Numbered from the stretch's first letter, positions 36,342 through 46,033 are shown. The stretch is 64,000 bases of DNA from Bifidobacterium oedipodis (GCF_012932425.1 NZ_JAAIII010000002.1:62001-126000), one strand, 5' to 3'. Notes: generated by a model from the letters alone, not told the origin. Numbers and translations: made by a program.

Positions 36342-37073
36342 CTACCATTCGCGGCGCTGCCAGCTTCTGAGTGACACAGCGAAGGATGCCACGGCGAGCA
36401 CAGCAATCGCAATAATCGATAGCATGATTTTCCCTACTAGTGGCAGCGATACCAGAGCATTCGCAATCGACGCCACCAACCCAGGGAAGAACCTGTCGAT
36501 CAGCATCTCCACCCACACCAGCGCGGCGGACATCACCGCGGTGATCTGGATGCCGCGGGTGAGCCCGATGATGAACAGCAACGGCACTTCAACCAGAGCC
36601 AACATTACGAACGACGGGATGAACACCGCGAGTACGGAAAGTCCCAAACTCACATCCAGGTCGAACATCACGATCGACAACACGTACTCAATCATGCATT
36701 CGATCACGGCTATGACAAGCAGCAGCAGTGAAGAGCAGTATTTGCCAAGCACCTGGTTTAATCGGGATACCGGCATAATCGCCGTCAGCGCGGATGACTT
36801 CTCCATGTCGTTCAACAAGAACATAGTCGCGATGGACATCAGCCAGTATCCCATCGTGAAGAAGGTCATCAGCATGATGGCCGCCCCTGTATTACGGATC
36901 AAGCCAAACAGCACGAACAACAGCGGGAGAGCGAACGCCGCTATCGTCGACCACATCCGCCCGGTGGAGATCGCACGAAAATCAGTCGCGACGGATAGCG
37001 CGATTCCGCGCAATCTGGAGGGGCGGCGAACCGTCGAAGTCCGCGCCGACGAATAATTCATCGACGTTGTCAT
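36342..37073 (-). CDS. ABC-2-type membrane subunit (second permease)
   Basis: From ATG 37073 (AAGGAA upstream) it has 243 residues with six membrane helices and a short basic start. It is the last gene of a GntR - ATPase - permease - permease operon and lies 10 bases after the other permease. The layout matches the Ytr-type systems of Gram-positive bacteria. The exported substrate is unknown. Confidence 0.75.
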   Translation of the reverse strand: MTTSMNYSSARTSTVRRPSRLRGIALSVATDFRAISTGRMWSTIAAFALPLLFVLFGLIRNTGAAIMLMTFFTMGYWLMSIATMFLLNDMEKSSALTAIMPVSRLNQVLGKYCSSLLLLVIAVIECMIEYVLSIVMFDLDVSLGLSVLAVFIPSFVMLALVEVPLLFIIGLTRGIQITAVMSAALVWVEMLIDRFFPGLVASIANALVSLPLVGKIMLSIIAIAVLAVASFAVSLRSWQRREW

Positions 37074-37083
37074 GATTGGTTCC

Positions 37084-37851
37084 TTAGAGTTCCTTGGCGC
37101 GGTAGATGCGCAGCGAGCAGGTGTAAGATATGGACAAAGCGATGATGACGACGATGACCGCAATCAACGCGAGCCAGCCGGGTTCCAGATTCGCCAATGT
37201 CTCGAGCGCGCCGAGTATCACCGCCATCTGGGCGGCACTCAACGCGTTGGAGCATAGCTCCATCGCGATCCAGCCGACACCGAACAGCGCTACGACCACG
37301 CCGAAGACCACCAACATCGCCTTCTGCAAAGACATGCGGTACATCAACGGAATCCACAATGACTCGAGCAGCAGATAGACCACCGGGATAACGGCCAGGT
37401 TGGTGGCGTATCTGCCCATCATCGCTTGCCATGCGCCGGCATCCACCATAACCGACATGATCAGTGCAGACACCGTCAGTTCAACGGTCAACAACGCTCC
37501 CAGAGACAACAGCATCAGATAACGGGCCGCCACCTGATGCCCACGGCGAACCGGAATGACGCCGTTCATCCAACGATGCATGCCTTGGGTCTCATAGACG
37601 AACATGTACACCGGCATCATCACGAACACGCCGGAGGCCATGCCGCCCATCACGGACTGCATCAGATCCAACGAATCGTCGCCTTTGAACAACAGACCGA
37701 ATAACAACGCCAATGCCGGCAACATGCACAGGCAGACGGCCATCGACGCCTTGCCGCCGCTGTTCAGCCGCAACCAGTCCAGACGAAACGCATTGAGGAT
37801 CGGATGTGTCGTGCCACCATGGGATCGCTTCTGCATTGCGGTGTTCATCAC
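37084..37851 (-). CDS. ABC-2-type membrane subunit (first permease)
   Basis: Of 255 residues from GTG 37851 (ATG 37848 is next), six hydrophobic helices are visible. A GAAGGAGGT ribosome binding site precedes the GTG/ATG pair. The start overlaps the ATPase stop, so translation is coupled. No soluble domain is present. It is probably paired with the following permease as a heterodimer. Confidence 0.78.
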   Translation of the reverse strand: MMNTAMQKRSHGGTTHPILNAFRLDWLRLNSGGKASMAVCLCMLPALALLFGLLFKGDDSLDLMQSVMGGMASGVFVMMPVYMFVYETQGMHRWMNGVIPVRRGHQVAARYLMLLSLGALLTVELTVSALIMSVMVDAGAWQAMMGRYATNLAVIPVVYLLLESLWIPLMYRMSLQKAMLVVFGVVVALFGVGWIAMELCSNALSAAQMAVILGALETLANLEPGWLALIAVIVVIIALSISYTCSLRIYRAKEL

Positions 37852-38750
37852 AGCACCTCCTTCGTGCCGGAAACCTCACCAGTATTGGTCAGGCGGATGA
37901 TGTCGTCGATGGAGGCGGGCTCGAGAGTGAATTCCATGCCCGACAGGCCAGCGATGTTCTCCGCGCGCACCAAGGCGTCGAAGCCGGTATCATACCGCCG
38001 CAATCCCACGGCGATGTCCTTCACCGCCGTAAGTTCGTCGGGACCACCCTTGACCACACGGAAGGAGTCCTCGAACTCATCCTTGGGGCCGGTGTAGTAG
38101 AGACGACCGCCGTTGATATAGGTGATGAAGTCGGCGGCGCGCTCAAGGTCGGTGGTGATATGCGTGGAGAACAGCACCGCATGCTCGCCATCTTCGATAT
38201 AGGCGTGCAGCGTGTCCATAAGCTCGTCGCGGGAGAGCACGTCGAGGCCGGCGGTTGGCTCGTCGAGGATCAGCAGTTTCGCGTCGTGGCTTAAGGCGAT
38301 TGCGAGCATGAGCTTCATCTGCATGCCGCGTGAGAATTCCTTGAGCTTCTTCTTGCGGTCGAGCTTGAATTTTGCAAGATAGCTGGCGAATGTGGCTTTG
38401 TTCCATGCGGGGTACATGGGTGCCATCACCCGTTCGACATCGTTCACATTCCACGTTTCGACGAAATACGAGCTGTCGAACACGATGCCAAGCTGTTGTT
38501 TAACGGCCTCTTCGTCGGCAAGGTTGTCGAGACCGAGAACCTGAATTTCGCCGGCGTCGCGGTGGATCATGTTGAGGATGAGTTTGATGAGCGTGGACTT
38601 ACCTGCGCCGTTGGGACCAATAAGCCCCATGATGTAACCGGCGGGCAGGTCGAAGGTCACGTCGTCGAGTGTAAATCCAGAATCGTAGTGTTTGGTTGCG
38701 CCGGTGACGGACAAGGCCATCGGCACCGCACCGGAGAGTTTGTCGATCAT
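37848..38750 (-). CDS. ABC transporter ATP-binding subunit
   Basis: This 300-residue ATPase has Walker A GPNGAGKST (about 45-53), the signature region EFSRGMQMKLMLAIALSHD and Walker B LLILDEPTAGLD, then an H-loop in FSTHITTD. A C-terminal part of about 70 residues follows. The signature reads FSRGMQ rather than LSGGQ, as in many YtrB/CcmA-like ATPases. It follows gntR by 9 bases and overlaps the first permease. Confidence 0.93.
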   Translation of the reverse strand: MIDKLSGAVPMALSVTGATKHYDSGFTLDDVTFDLPAGYIMGLIGPNGAGKSTLIKLILNMIHRDAGEIQVLGLDNLADEEAVKQQLGIVFDSSYFVETWNVNDVERVMAPMYPAWNKATFASYLAKFKLDRKKKLKEFSRGMQMKLMLAIALSHDAKLLILDEPTAGLDVLSRDELMDTLHAYIEDGEHAVLFSTHITTDLERAADFITYINGGRLYYTGPKDEFEDSFRVVKGGPDELTAVKDIAVGLRRYDTGFDALVRAENIAGLSGMEFTLEPASIDDIIRLTNTGEVSGTKEVL

Positions 38751-38759
38751 GATGCTTCC

Positions 38760-39143
38760 TTAGGGCTGTATTGTACGGCGGTACGCATCGTCGAGCAGGT
38801 TATGCAGATCAGTCAAAGGCAGGTCGGCCGCCTTGGCTGCGGCGACAGCATCGTCGAGATGTTCCTTGGTCTGGGCGATGAGGCTTTCCCTCATCACCTC
38901 GTTGCCTCGGTCCATGACGAAACTGCCTTTACCCTGCACGTTCTGTATGACGCCCTCGTCGGCCAGTTCGTTGTACGCCCTGGTGACGGTGAGCACGGAG
39001 ACGCGCAGCTCTTTGGCGAGTTTGCGCAGGGAAGGAAGGGCCTCCCCCGCTTTGAGCTCGCCGCCGAGTATGGCTTCGCGGATCTGTGTTTTGATCTGTT
39101 CGTAGATGGGTTCGCCGGACACGGATGAGATGATCAGTTTCAC
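38760..39143 (-). CDS. GntR-family repressor, YtrA subfamily
   Basis: From GTG 39143 it has 127 residues. A winged helix (EQIKTQIREAILGGELKAGEALPSLRKLAKELRVS, then TRAYNELADEGVIQ) is followed by only about 50 residues, too short for a ligand-binding FadR domain and typical of YtrA. It is first in the ABC operon and presumably represses it, through the inverted repeats just upstream. Inducers of this class are often cell-envelope drugs. Confidence 0.88.
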   Translation of the reverse strand: MKLIISSVSGEPIYEQIKTQIREAILGGELKAGEALPSLRKLAKELRVSVLTVTRAYNELADEGVIQNVQGKGSFVMDRGNEVMRESLIAQTKEHLDDAVAAAKAADLPLTDLHNLLDDAYRRTIQP

Positions 39144-39178
39144 GCCGCGTCCTTTCTATGTGTAGTTATGTTGTCGAC

Positions 39179-39257
39179 ATGACAGCTAACTGTTTAACTG
39201 TCATATATAACAGTATCACAGTTAGTGGCGAACTGTTATGGCGTGTCATATAACAGT
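39179..39257. promoter_or_regulatory. Operator region of the GntR-ABC operon
   Basis: Six copies of the 7-base motif TAACTGT/ACAGTTA/TAACAGT occur in both orientations: 39187, 39195, 39208, 39218, 39232 and 39251. ATGACAG-N12-CTGTCAT (39179-39204) and ACTGTTA-N12-TAACAGT (39232-39257) are inverted pairs with equal spacing. It lies directly before the repressor start and probably contains its binding sites and promoter. Confidence 0.6.
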
Positions 39258-39269
39258 GCGATGAAAAAA

Positions 39270-39292
39270 GGCAGGGCACGACCAGCCCTGCC
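39270..39292 (-). terminator. Terminator after the HAD hydrolase gene
   Basis: An 8-base-pair stem (GGCAGGGC/GCCCTGCC) with a 7-base loop is followed on the minus strand by six T residues. It ends the tyrS-to-HAD direction of transcription. Confidence 0.85.
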
Positions 39293-39301
39293 TATAACGG
39301 T

Positions 39302-39961
39302 CTACAGTTGCCGTGGTGCGTTATGGAAGTCAAACAAAACACCATCGGCAAGATCGCAAATTTCCGGCCAGTCGCCGGCGGAGGAATCATCATGCATGGC
39401 CCAGACGGACATACCCACTGATTTGGCTGATTTGATACCAATCAGCAAATCTTCGAACACTGTGCACTGGCACGGTTCAACACCAAGCCGGGAAGCAGCC
39501 AACAGATACACGTCTGGATGATCCTTGCCGATATTCCCCGCATCATCAACCGACACAATCTCATCGAATAATTCCATCATGCCAACGTGGCTCAACGCCG
39601 GCTCCCTCAATTGCGGCGACAACGACGTCGCCACACCAAGGCGAGCACCGGAGGCTTTCAGCTCTTTTAGGTACTCAAGAGCGCCAGGCTTAGCCTCGAC
39701 CACAGTTGCATAGGCGGTGCGCGCCATCGCATCCCACTCATCCATCAACTGTTCAGGGGTATCATGCAAATCGAATCTGGCGATGGTGTATTCGGCAATC
39801 TGTCGAAACTGCATGGAGGCGACCTTGGTCATATAGTCGTCGGGTACGTCAATGCCGCGCCGACCCAAGCAGTCGATATCGACCTGATCCCACACACCCA
39901 TTGAATCAAGCAGGGTGCCATCCAAATCAAAAATGGCGGCTTTGCCGGTGTTATCCATCAT
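39302..39961 (-). CDS. HAD-IA hydrolase (beta-phosphoglucomutase-like)
   Basis: From ATG 39961 it has 219 residues, one base after the recN stop. Motif I is AIFDLDGTLLDSMGVWD, motif II is VATSLSPQ, and motif III/IV are GKDHPDVYLLAA and FEDLLIGIKSA. This places it in the DHH/beta-PGM-type HAD-IA group. The substrate is unknown; sugar phosphatase is plausible. It is probably translated with recN from a common mRNA. Confidence 0.85.
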   Translation of the reverse strand: MMDNTGKAAIFDLDGTLLDSMGVWDQVDIDCLGRRGIDVPDDYMTKVASMQFRQIAEYTIARFDLHDTPEQLMDEWDAMARTAYATVVEAKPGALEYLKELKASGARLGVATSLSPQLREPALSHVGMMELFDEIVSVDDAGNIGKDHPDVYLLAASRLGVEPCQCTVFEDLLIGIKSAKSVGMSVWAMHDDSSAGDWPEICDLADGVLFDFHNAPRQL

Positions 39962-39962
39962 G

Positions 39963-41732
39963 TCACTCCAATCGGCTTTCGGACAGTAGTTCATGAGCAT
40001 GCCCTAGGGAGGCCTCGGACTCCGAGCCGGACAGCATGCGGGCGATTTCGCGTTCGCGCTCTTCGCCTTCGACCGGCGTGACGGTGGTGGAGACCCCTTC
40101 CAACCCGTCATGTTCGCCTTTGGACACCACATAGTGCGCGTCAGCCCACGAGGCGACCTGCGCCAAGTGAGTGACCACAATCACCTGCGCGCCACGAGCC
40201 AAGCGAGCCAAACGTTTGCCGAGCTCCACGGCAGCCTTGCCACCCACGCCGGCATCCACCTCGTCGAAGATGAACGTCATATCAGAACCATGCGAAGGCC
40301 GGTCGCCGCCAGCAGCCATGCCAGCGTCGGCGGCGACCAACTCCATGGCCAGCATCAATCGGCTTAATTCACCGCCGGACGCGCTTTTGCCCATCGGCAA
40401 CCGCGGCGAGCCCTCAAACGGGGTGAACAGGAATTCGATATCATCGCGACCCCACGGCCCGAGCACGTCATCAGTACCGCTCCGAGGCGTCACATGCACC
40501 TCCAGTGAGGCACCGGCCATCGCCAAGGACGCCAATTCGGCGGTAACACGCGCGCCCAAATCAGTAGCCGCAGTTGCACGAACAGCGCTCAGCTTATCGG
40601 CGGCAGACAAAGCCACGTCATACAATTTCGCGCGTTCGGCCTCCAATTCGGCGACCTTTTCAGGAGAGGCGTCCAAATCCTCCAATTCGAAAGCCGCCTT
40701 GTCTCGCCATGCCAGCACATCGGCAAGCGTGGGGCCCCAGCGGCGAGTGAGCTCGCCAAGTTCATGAATGCGTTCGTTAATCTGATCCAGATCCTCAACG
40801 CTGCCTTCATCGCCCAGTTCGCGAGACAGGCTAAACACCACATCGGCAAGATCGGCGTTGATGGATTCCAAACGATCCGCCTGTTCCGCAAATGATCCGC
40901 CCACATGGATGGCGCGCAACGATTGCGCGGCATGGTTGATCAAATCCACGGCGGAAACACCCTCGCCATCCAATGCGTCACCACTCAATTGCGAGGCGTC
41001 AAGCGCACCCAAGGCAGAGCCAACACCCTGCGCGATGGCGGCGGCGTTCTCGATCCGGTCACGACGCGCCTTCAGATCCTCGTCTTCGCCCGTTTGCGGT
41101 TCGACGCGGTTGATGCGTTCGATGGATTCGCGCAGATAATCGGCCTGCTGTCTGGCGGATGCCTCCTGTGATTGCAGTCGCCGCAGTCGCTCATCCATAG
41201 CGGTCAGCTCATCCCAAGCCTGACGGTATGCCGTCAATTCGCTCTCGTCACCCGCAAAACGATCCAAGAATTCACGTTGGCGCGCGCTCGAAGCGATACG
41301 CAACTGATCGGCCTGACCATGAATGGTGACCAGTTCGCCCGCAATGGCGCCCAGCACCGAACGCGGTACGGTTTTGCCTCCCAGCACCGCCCTGGAACGG
41401 CCGGATACCGGCACGGTGCGCGACAGAAACAGTTCGCCGTCCTCCGGTTCGACACCGGCTTCGCGGGCCAGTGCAACCGCCGTATCCGCCTGTACATCAC
41501 CATCAGCGGCGGCGGTTTCTTGCACGGCAAAAATGCCCTGGGCCCATGCCTCATCAGCCCCGGCAGACACACGCGATGCTTCCGCGGCACCTCCGGAAAT
41601 CAGTCGGATGGCGGACAACAGCATGGATTTGCCGGCACCGGTTTCGCCGGTGATCGCAGTCATGCCGGCGGCCGGGGCAATCATGGCCTCGCGAATCGGC
41701 CCCAGATTGCGGATATCAAGTTCCTCAAGCAT
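39963..41732 (-). CDS. recN: DNA repair protein RecN
   Basis: Of 589 residues, the SMC-like protein has Walker A TAITGETGAGKS (about 28-39), a long coiled coil (about 155-370) and a C-terminal half with SGGELSRLMLAMEL and FIFDEVDAGVGGKAA. It organises double-strand break ends. The ATG overlaps the nadK stop by one base. In mycobacteria the same order tlyA-ppnK-recN is seen. No LexA box lies close to it here. Confidence 0.95.
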   Translation of the reverse strand: MLEELDIRNLGPIREAMIAPAAGMTAITGETGAGKSMLLSAIRLISGGAAEASRVSAGADEAWAQGIFAVQETAAADGDVQADTAVALAREAGVEPEDGELFLSRTVPVSGRSRAVLGGKTVPRSVLGAIAGELVTIHGQADQLRIASSARQREFLDRFAGDESELTAYRQAWDELTAMDERLRRLQSQEASARQQADYLRESIERINRVEPQTGEDEDLKARRDRIENAAAIAQGVGSALGALDASQLSGDALDGEGVSAVDLINHAAQSLRAIHVGGSFAEQADRLESINADLADVVFSLSRELGDEGSVEDLDQINERIHELGELTRRWGPTLADVLAWRDKAAFELEDLDASPEKVAELEAERAKLYDVALSAADKLSAVRATAATDLGARVTAELASLAMAGASLEVHVTPRSGTDDVLGPWGRDDIEFLFTPFEGSPRLPMGKSASGGELSRLMLAMELVAADAGMAAGGDRPSHGSDMTFIFDEVDAGVGGKAAVELGKRLARLARGAQVIVVTHLAQVASWADAHYVVSKGEHDGLEGVSTTVTPVEGEEREREIARMLSGSESEASLGHAHELLSESRLE

Positions 41733-42733
41733 CAGTCGTGCAGCTCCTCCTGCCTGATGGGCGGGGCCGGTGGCTCGGGCGGACGCACGCCGTCGCTGAC
41801 ACCTTCGGGAAACACATGACCATGATTCGTATTCACGGCGGCGGACGCACGCGCCTGTTCGCGCCAGCCGACCACTGGCAAATCGAATTTGGAAACCAGC
41901 CGGTTGGTGAACGGCACGCCGGAAAGTCGGGCAAGCCGCAATGTATCACGTGATTCACGCACCACCACACGCGTGCCCTTGGGCAGCGCCTGCTGACGTC
42001 GGCCGTCACAGCAAATCCATCCGTCGGACATCGAATCGTCCAGAATATCAATGGTGAACGTGGAGCCGGAACCAATAATCAGGGGCCTGGCAAACAGGGC
42101 GTGCGCGGCCAATGGCACCAATTGCAGAGCCTTGACATTGGGCCACATAATCGGCCCTCCCGCCGAAAAAGCGTAGGCGGTGGATCCGGTGGGAGTGGAC
42201 ACGATCACACCGTCCGCGCCGAAGGAGCTCATCTCCACATCATCCACCCGAATGGACAGCTCGACCATTTTGCCACGGTCGGCACGCTCCAGCGTAATGT
42301 CGTTCAATGCCCAATCACCAATGGGCTGCGCTGCACCGGGCAGCCATACGTCCACATGCGCAATCATGCGCTCGTCAATCGAATAGTCATGCGTGGCCAC
42401 GCGACGGATCGCCTCTTCGATCTGGAAGCTTTCGAATTCGGCGAGAAAGCCCACATGGCCCATGTTCACGCCCAGAATCGGCACCTGCGTGCAATGCACC
42501 AGTTCCGCAGCCCGCAGAATCGTGCCGTCGCCGCCCAATACCACCACGATTTCTGTGTCTTCCGGCACGGTGGGCGGCTGCACGCCGAACGCCGGCGCCT
42601 CCACATTGTCGATAATGGTCACGTTGAAACCGGCCACGCGCAACTGGCTGACGGCTTCGGCCACCACGGTGCCGCTCTGGCGCAGACGGCTGTGCGTCAC
42701 TACCACCGCGTTTCGTTTGGCGCACTCGGCCAT
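41732..42733 (-). CDS. nadK: NAD kinase
   Basis: From ATG 42733 (GGGGAGGATG upstream) it has 333 residues. NAD kinase signatures are VVLGGDGTILRAAE, NMGHVGFLAEFESFQ and the Gly-rich STPTGSTAYAFSAGGPI. It phosphorylates NAD to NADP. It overlaps recN by one base (TGATG). In the conserved actinobacterial order it follows tlyA directly, but here 3 kb of opposite-strand genes lie between. Confidence 0.95.
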   Translation of the reverse strand: MAECAKRNAVVVTHSRLRQSGTVVAEAVSQLRVAGFNVTIIDNVEAPAFGVQPPTVPEDTEIVVVLGGDGTILRAAELVHCTQVPILGVNMGHVGFLAEFESFQIEEAIRRVATHDYSIDERMIAHVDVWLPGAAQPIGDWALNDITLERADRGKMVELSIRVDDVEMSSFGADGVIVSTPTGSTAYAFSAGGPIMWPNVKALQLVPLAAHALFARPLIIGSGSTFTIDILDDSMSDGWICCDGRRQQALPKGTRVVVRESRDTLRLARLSGVPFTNRLVSKFDLPVVGWREQARASAAVNTNHGHVFPEGVSDGVRPPEPPAPPIRQEELHD

Positions 42734-42904
42734 GACATCCTCCCCGCAAATCACGACGATCGCTTCGACCGCCTCATATCGCACTGCCACCATCCTAACC
42801 GGCGTGGGTGCCAGCGGATGGTAATGGTTGCGCGGCGGCCTGTATCGATTCGTCATGCAATCACTGCGCAATGGCCGTACAATGGCAGCAGCTGATAAAG
42901 GGGA

Positions 42905-44368
42905 ATGATGAACGACGATTTCGACGAGAACATCGGCAACGCCCGCGAATCCCATGGTTTATCCTGGTGGGTTTCCGACCGATACCAACGTCGCGCCGAC
43001 AATACGCCGCGCAGACATCGGCATCAGACTCTTTCCGATCGTCTGCTCGCCCACCCAGGCCGCCTTACCATCGCGTATTTCGCCGATCTGATCGTTATCG
43101 TCACCCTTGTGCTGCTGCTTCCCATCTCCTCCAGACAGGAGGGTTCCACCGATATGCCCACCGCTTTCTTCACTGCGGTTTCGGCGCTGTCCACCTGTGG
43201 CATACCGGTGGTGAACATGGCCGAGCATTGGACCATATTCGGCCAGGCCGTCATTCTGGTGTCGATTCAACTTGGTGGCCTCGGCGTTATGACATTCTCT
43301 TCGATTATCGCCCTGTTCATTTCACGTCGTCTCAATGTCACGCAACGTTTGCTGACCGCCAGCGAACTGGGCACCACCAAACTCTCCGAAATCAAAGCCG
43401 TACTGCAGGTGGTGGCGATCTCCACATTCTGCATCGAGGCGTTCACCATGCTTGCCCTGTTCCCCGGTCTGTTCAATCTCAACAATCATCATGTGGGACG
43501 CACGCTATGGGAAGCGTTGTTTTATGCGGTTTCCTCCTATAACAACACCGGCTTCACCCCCGACGCCACCGGATTGCATGTGCAAAGCTGGGCCGTGGGG
43601 CTGCCGGTGTTGGTGGCGGCCTTCATCGGCACACTCGGCTACCCGGTGATACTGAATCTGACCCGTTGCGCACGTCGCCGCGACAGGCCTCGCAAGTGGA
43701 GTCTGAACACCAAACTCACATTGGTCACCACTTTCGCCCTGGTGGGATTGAACCTTGTATGGTTTCTTATCGCCGAATGGAACAACGCATCCGTATTCGC
43801 CCAGGCGAATCCATCCGACAAACTGCGCGGCGCACTGTCTGCAGCGGTGATGCCACGGTCCTCCGGATTCGACCTGTCATGGGTGGGCGAGGTAAGCGAT
43901 CCGACCAAAGTGGTAATGAGCGCCATGATGTTCATCGGCGGCGGCTCCTCCTCCACCGCAGGCGGCATTCGTGTTACCACGTTCGCAGTGCTCATGCTGA
44001 TTTGCCGCGCCGCATTCACCGGCCGCAGTTCAGTGACCGTCTTCCGCCGCCGGCTGCCCGAGCGCACCCTCATTACCGCAGTGTCGGTAACCATTGCCTG
44101 CTTTGCCTTGGTTTTCTGTTCGGCGATTGCGTTGATGATCGTCACCGGCCGCAACCTGACCGATACGCTGTTCGAAGCATGTTCGGCATTCAGCCTTGGT
44201 GGATACACGCTTGGCGTGGCCAGCCCGGATAATCCCGTGACATTGTTTATTCTGGCTGCTGCGATGATTGTCGGGCGTCTGGGGCCGATGACCATCGCCT
44301 ACGCGATCAACCGCCCACATCCCAGCGAACCCATCAACTACCCGCCAGAGAATATTGTGGTCGGCTGA
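42905..44368 (+). CDS. trkH: TrkH-family potassium transporter subunit
   Basis: This 487-residue membrane protein has four P-loop repeats whose filter residues include STCGIPV, NNTGFTP, SSGFDLS and FSLGGYT. The first 55 or so residues are a charged cytosolic start. It forms the K+ pore that TrkA gates. A -10 TACAAT (42878-42883) and AAAGGGGA precede ATG 42905. The trkA gene follows 103 bases later. Confidence 0.92.
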   Translation: MMNDDFDENIGNARESHGLSWWVSDRYQRRADNTPRRHRHQTLSDRLLAHPGRLTIAYFADLIVIVTLVLLLPISSRQEGSTDMPTAFFTAVSALSTCGIPVVNMAEHWTIFGQAVILVSIQLGGLGVMTFSSIIALFISRRLNVTQRLLTASELGTTKLSEIKAVLQVVAISTFCIEAFTMLALFPGLFNLNNHHVGRTLWEALFYAVSSYNNTGFTPDATGLHVQSWAVGLPVLVAAFIGTLGYPVILNLTRCARRRDRPRKWSLNTKLTLVTTFALVGLNLVWFLIAEWNNASVFAQANPSDKLRGALSAAVMPRSSGFDLSWVGEVSDPTKVVMSAMMFIGGGSSSTAGGIRVTTFAVLMLICRAAFTGRSSVTVFRRRLPERTLITAVSVTIACFALVFCSAIALMIVTGRNLTDTLFEACSAFSLGGYTLGVASPDNPVTLFILAAAMIVGRLGPMTIAYAINRPHPSEPINYPPENIVVG

Positions 44369-44471
44369 ATCACATGCGCAGGCACGTACTGCGCGCGGGC
44401 ACTTGGCCTGGTGTAAACACAAACGAATACAGACAAATACCAAACAAACGCAAACGAGTAAGGTGGGGGCC

Positions 44472-45134
44472 ATGGCTTCGAAGATCAATGCGAACAAAAG
44501 CGTGCTGGTGGTAGGTTTGGGCCGGTTCGGTGCCGCAGTGGCCACCACACTTGACGATATGGGGCAGGATGTGCTGGCCGTCGACCGCGATGCGCAGATT
44601 GTGGCGCGCTGGTCCGCGCATCTGCCCGTCATTCAAGCGGATATGACCGATGTGGCGGCCATCGAGCAAATCGACGCCTCCCAGTTCGATACGGCGGTGG
44701 TGGCCATTGGCGACAGCGTCGAGGCATCCGTGATCGTCACTGGTAACCTGTTGGACGCCGGCATTGTTGATCTGTGGGCCAAATCCGTATCCCGTGAGCA
44801 TGCGCGCATTCTGCAGCGTATCGGCGCTCGTCATATCATCAACGCCGAAACCGATGCTGGCAAACGTGTGGGGCATTTGGTATCCGGCGACTATCTTGAC
44901 TACATCGAAATCGACGGTCCCTATACGGTGGTCAAAATCCACACACCGTCGCATGCCGTGGGTCGCAGCATCGAAGAGGCGCAGGTGCACGACAAGTATG
45001 GCGTGACCGTGGTGGGTGTCAAAGCTCCGGGCAAGGAATTCCAGTATGGCTTCAAGGAGCTGGTTATGCATCGCAATGATGAGCTCATCATCATGGGCAA
45101 GCAGGATCAGATCGATCGTTTCCTCAGAGGCTGA
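44472..45134 (+). CDS. trkA: TrkA-family K+ uptake gating subunit
   Basis: From ATG 44472 (AAGGTGGGGG upstream) it has 220 residues. The RCK Rossmann domain begins VLVVGLGRFGAAVATTLDDMGQD with the conserved acidic VDRD at the second strand, then the TrkA_C domain (about 135-220). It binds NAD/ATP and regulates the TrkH pore. It is a single-RCK protein, as in Gram-positive Ktr/Trk systems. A weak hairpin near 45135-45163 follows. Confidence 0.93.
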   Translation: MASKINANKSVLVVGLGRFGAAVATTLDDMGQDVLAVDRDAQIVARWSAHLPVIQADMTDVAAIEQIDASQFDTAVVAIGDSVEASVIVTGNLLDAGIVDLWAKSVSREHARILQRIGARHIINAETDAGKRVGHLVSGDYLDYIEIDGPYTVVKIHTPSHAVGRSIEEAQVHDKYGVTVVGVKAPGKEFQYGFKELVMHRNDELIIMGKQDQIDRFLRG

Positions 45135-45310
45135 CAGCTGGCTGCCCAACTTTAGCCAGGCTGCACAATCAATGCACAATCAAAAGGGAAGTGACTTTGG
45201 TCACATGCCTTCTCATAATGCCCTCTGTATTGTGCCTGTAACTTTCTATCCAGCATGTCGTAAATCGAACGCTCTTATTATGAGCCGCAGTTGTCCCGAA
45301 TATAGGGGGT

Positions 45311-46033
45311 ATGGGCATGCAGACCAACGCACACGGCACAGAACGGAATTCCGACACAGACAGCGACGAGATAGCACCTGAGGCAGCGCCAGTTCGGGGA
45401 ATCGGCACCCTTGAAATACGTGAACCACGGCAATTCTGTGGGATCGTACGTGCCCGAACCATCCACGTTGCTGATGTATTGGATGCGCATGGCATCATCT
45501 GTGATTGTTTGATTCTGGACAACGGCACGTTACAGTGCTTCGCAGATTTGCATGCCCACCGCATCAGTGGCAACGGATGCATTCGCATCAATGGTGCGTT
45601 GGAATGCGACAGTCTCGACTTGACCGGTGACCTTGAGACTCATGGCGAAATCATCTGCTCGGGCACGCTGAACATCAACGGTTCGCTGATCAACACCCGA
45701 CGGGTCACCGCAGATACCATCATTCTCAACGGTGCCTGCAAGGGTCGCGAACTTGATGGACGTAATCTTGACATCCGGCCACTGAATAGCAACATGTTTG
45801 CCCGCTTCGGCATGAATCGCTTCGATGCCGGCATCGAAGTCGTGCAGATTAATGCCAATCAGCTCAAGGCACAGGGATTGCGCTGCCAAAGTCTGAAAGC
45901 CAACAAGGCGCTGCTGCGCAACGACTCGCATGTGCAAAGCGCAATCTGTGACGCCGCGCTGGGCACCGATCGCACCTCCAGCGTGGTGTTGGTGGGAGGC
46001 GATTGCCGGCGCGTTCACCTCAAAACTGCATAA
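45311..46033 (+). CDS. Bactofilin-like polymer-forming protein
   Basis: Of 240 residues, an acidic start (1-25) precedes repeated beta-strand rungs such as LILDNGTLQC, DLHAHRISGNGCIRINGALEC, DLTGDLETHGEIICSGTLNINGSL and LINTRRVTADTIILNGACKG. This is the polymer-forming right-handed beta-helix of the bactofilin/DUF583 group. There are Cys residues on several rungs (C43, C64, C67, C77, C92, C98, C115). It assembles filaments in other bacteria. It converges on tlyA with a 19-base overlap. Confidence 0.7.
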   Translation: MGMQTNAHGTERNSDTDSDEIAPEAAPVRGIGTLEIREPRQFCGIVRARTIHVADVLDAHGIICDCLILDNGTLQCFADLHAHRISGNGCIRINGALECDSLDLTGDLETHGEIICSGTLNINGSLINTRRVTADTIILNGACKGRELDGRNLDIRPLNSNMFARFGMNRFDAGIEVVQINANQLKAQGLRCQSLKANKALLRNDSHVQSAICDAALGTDRTSSVVLVGGDCRRVHLKTA

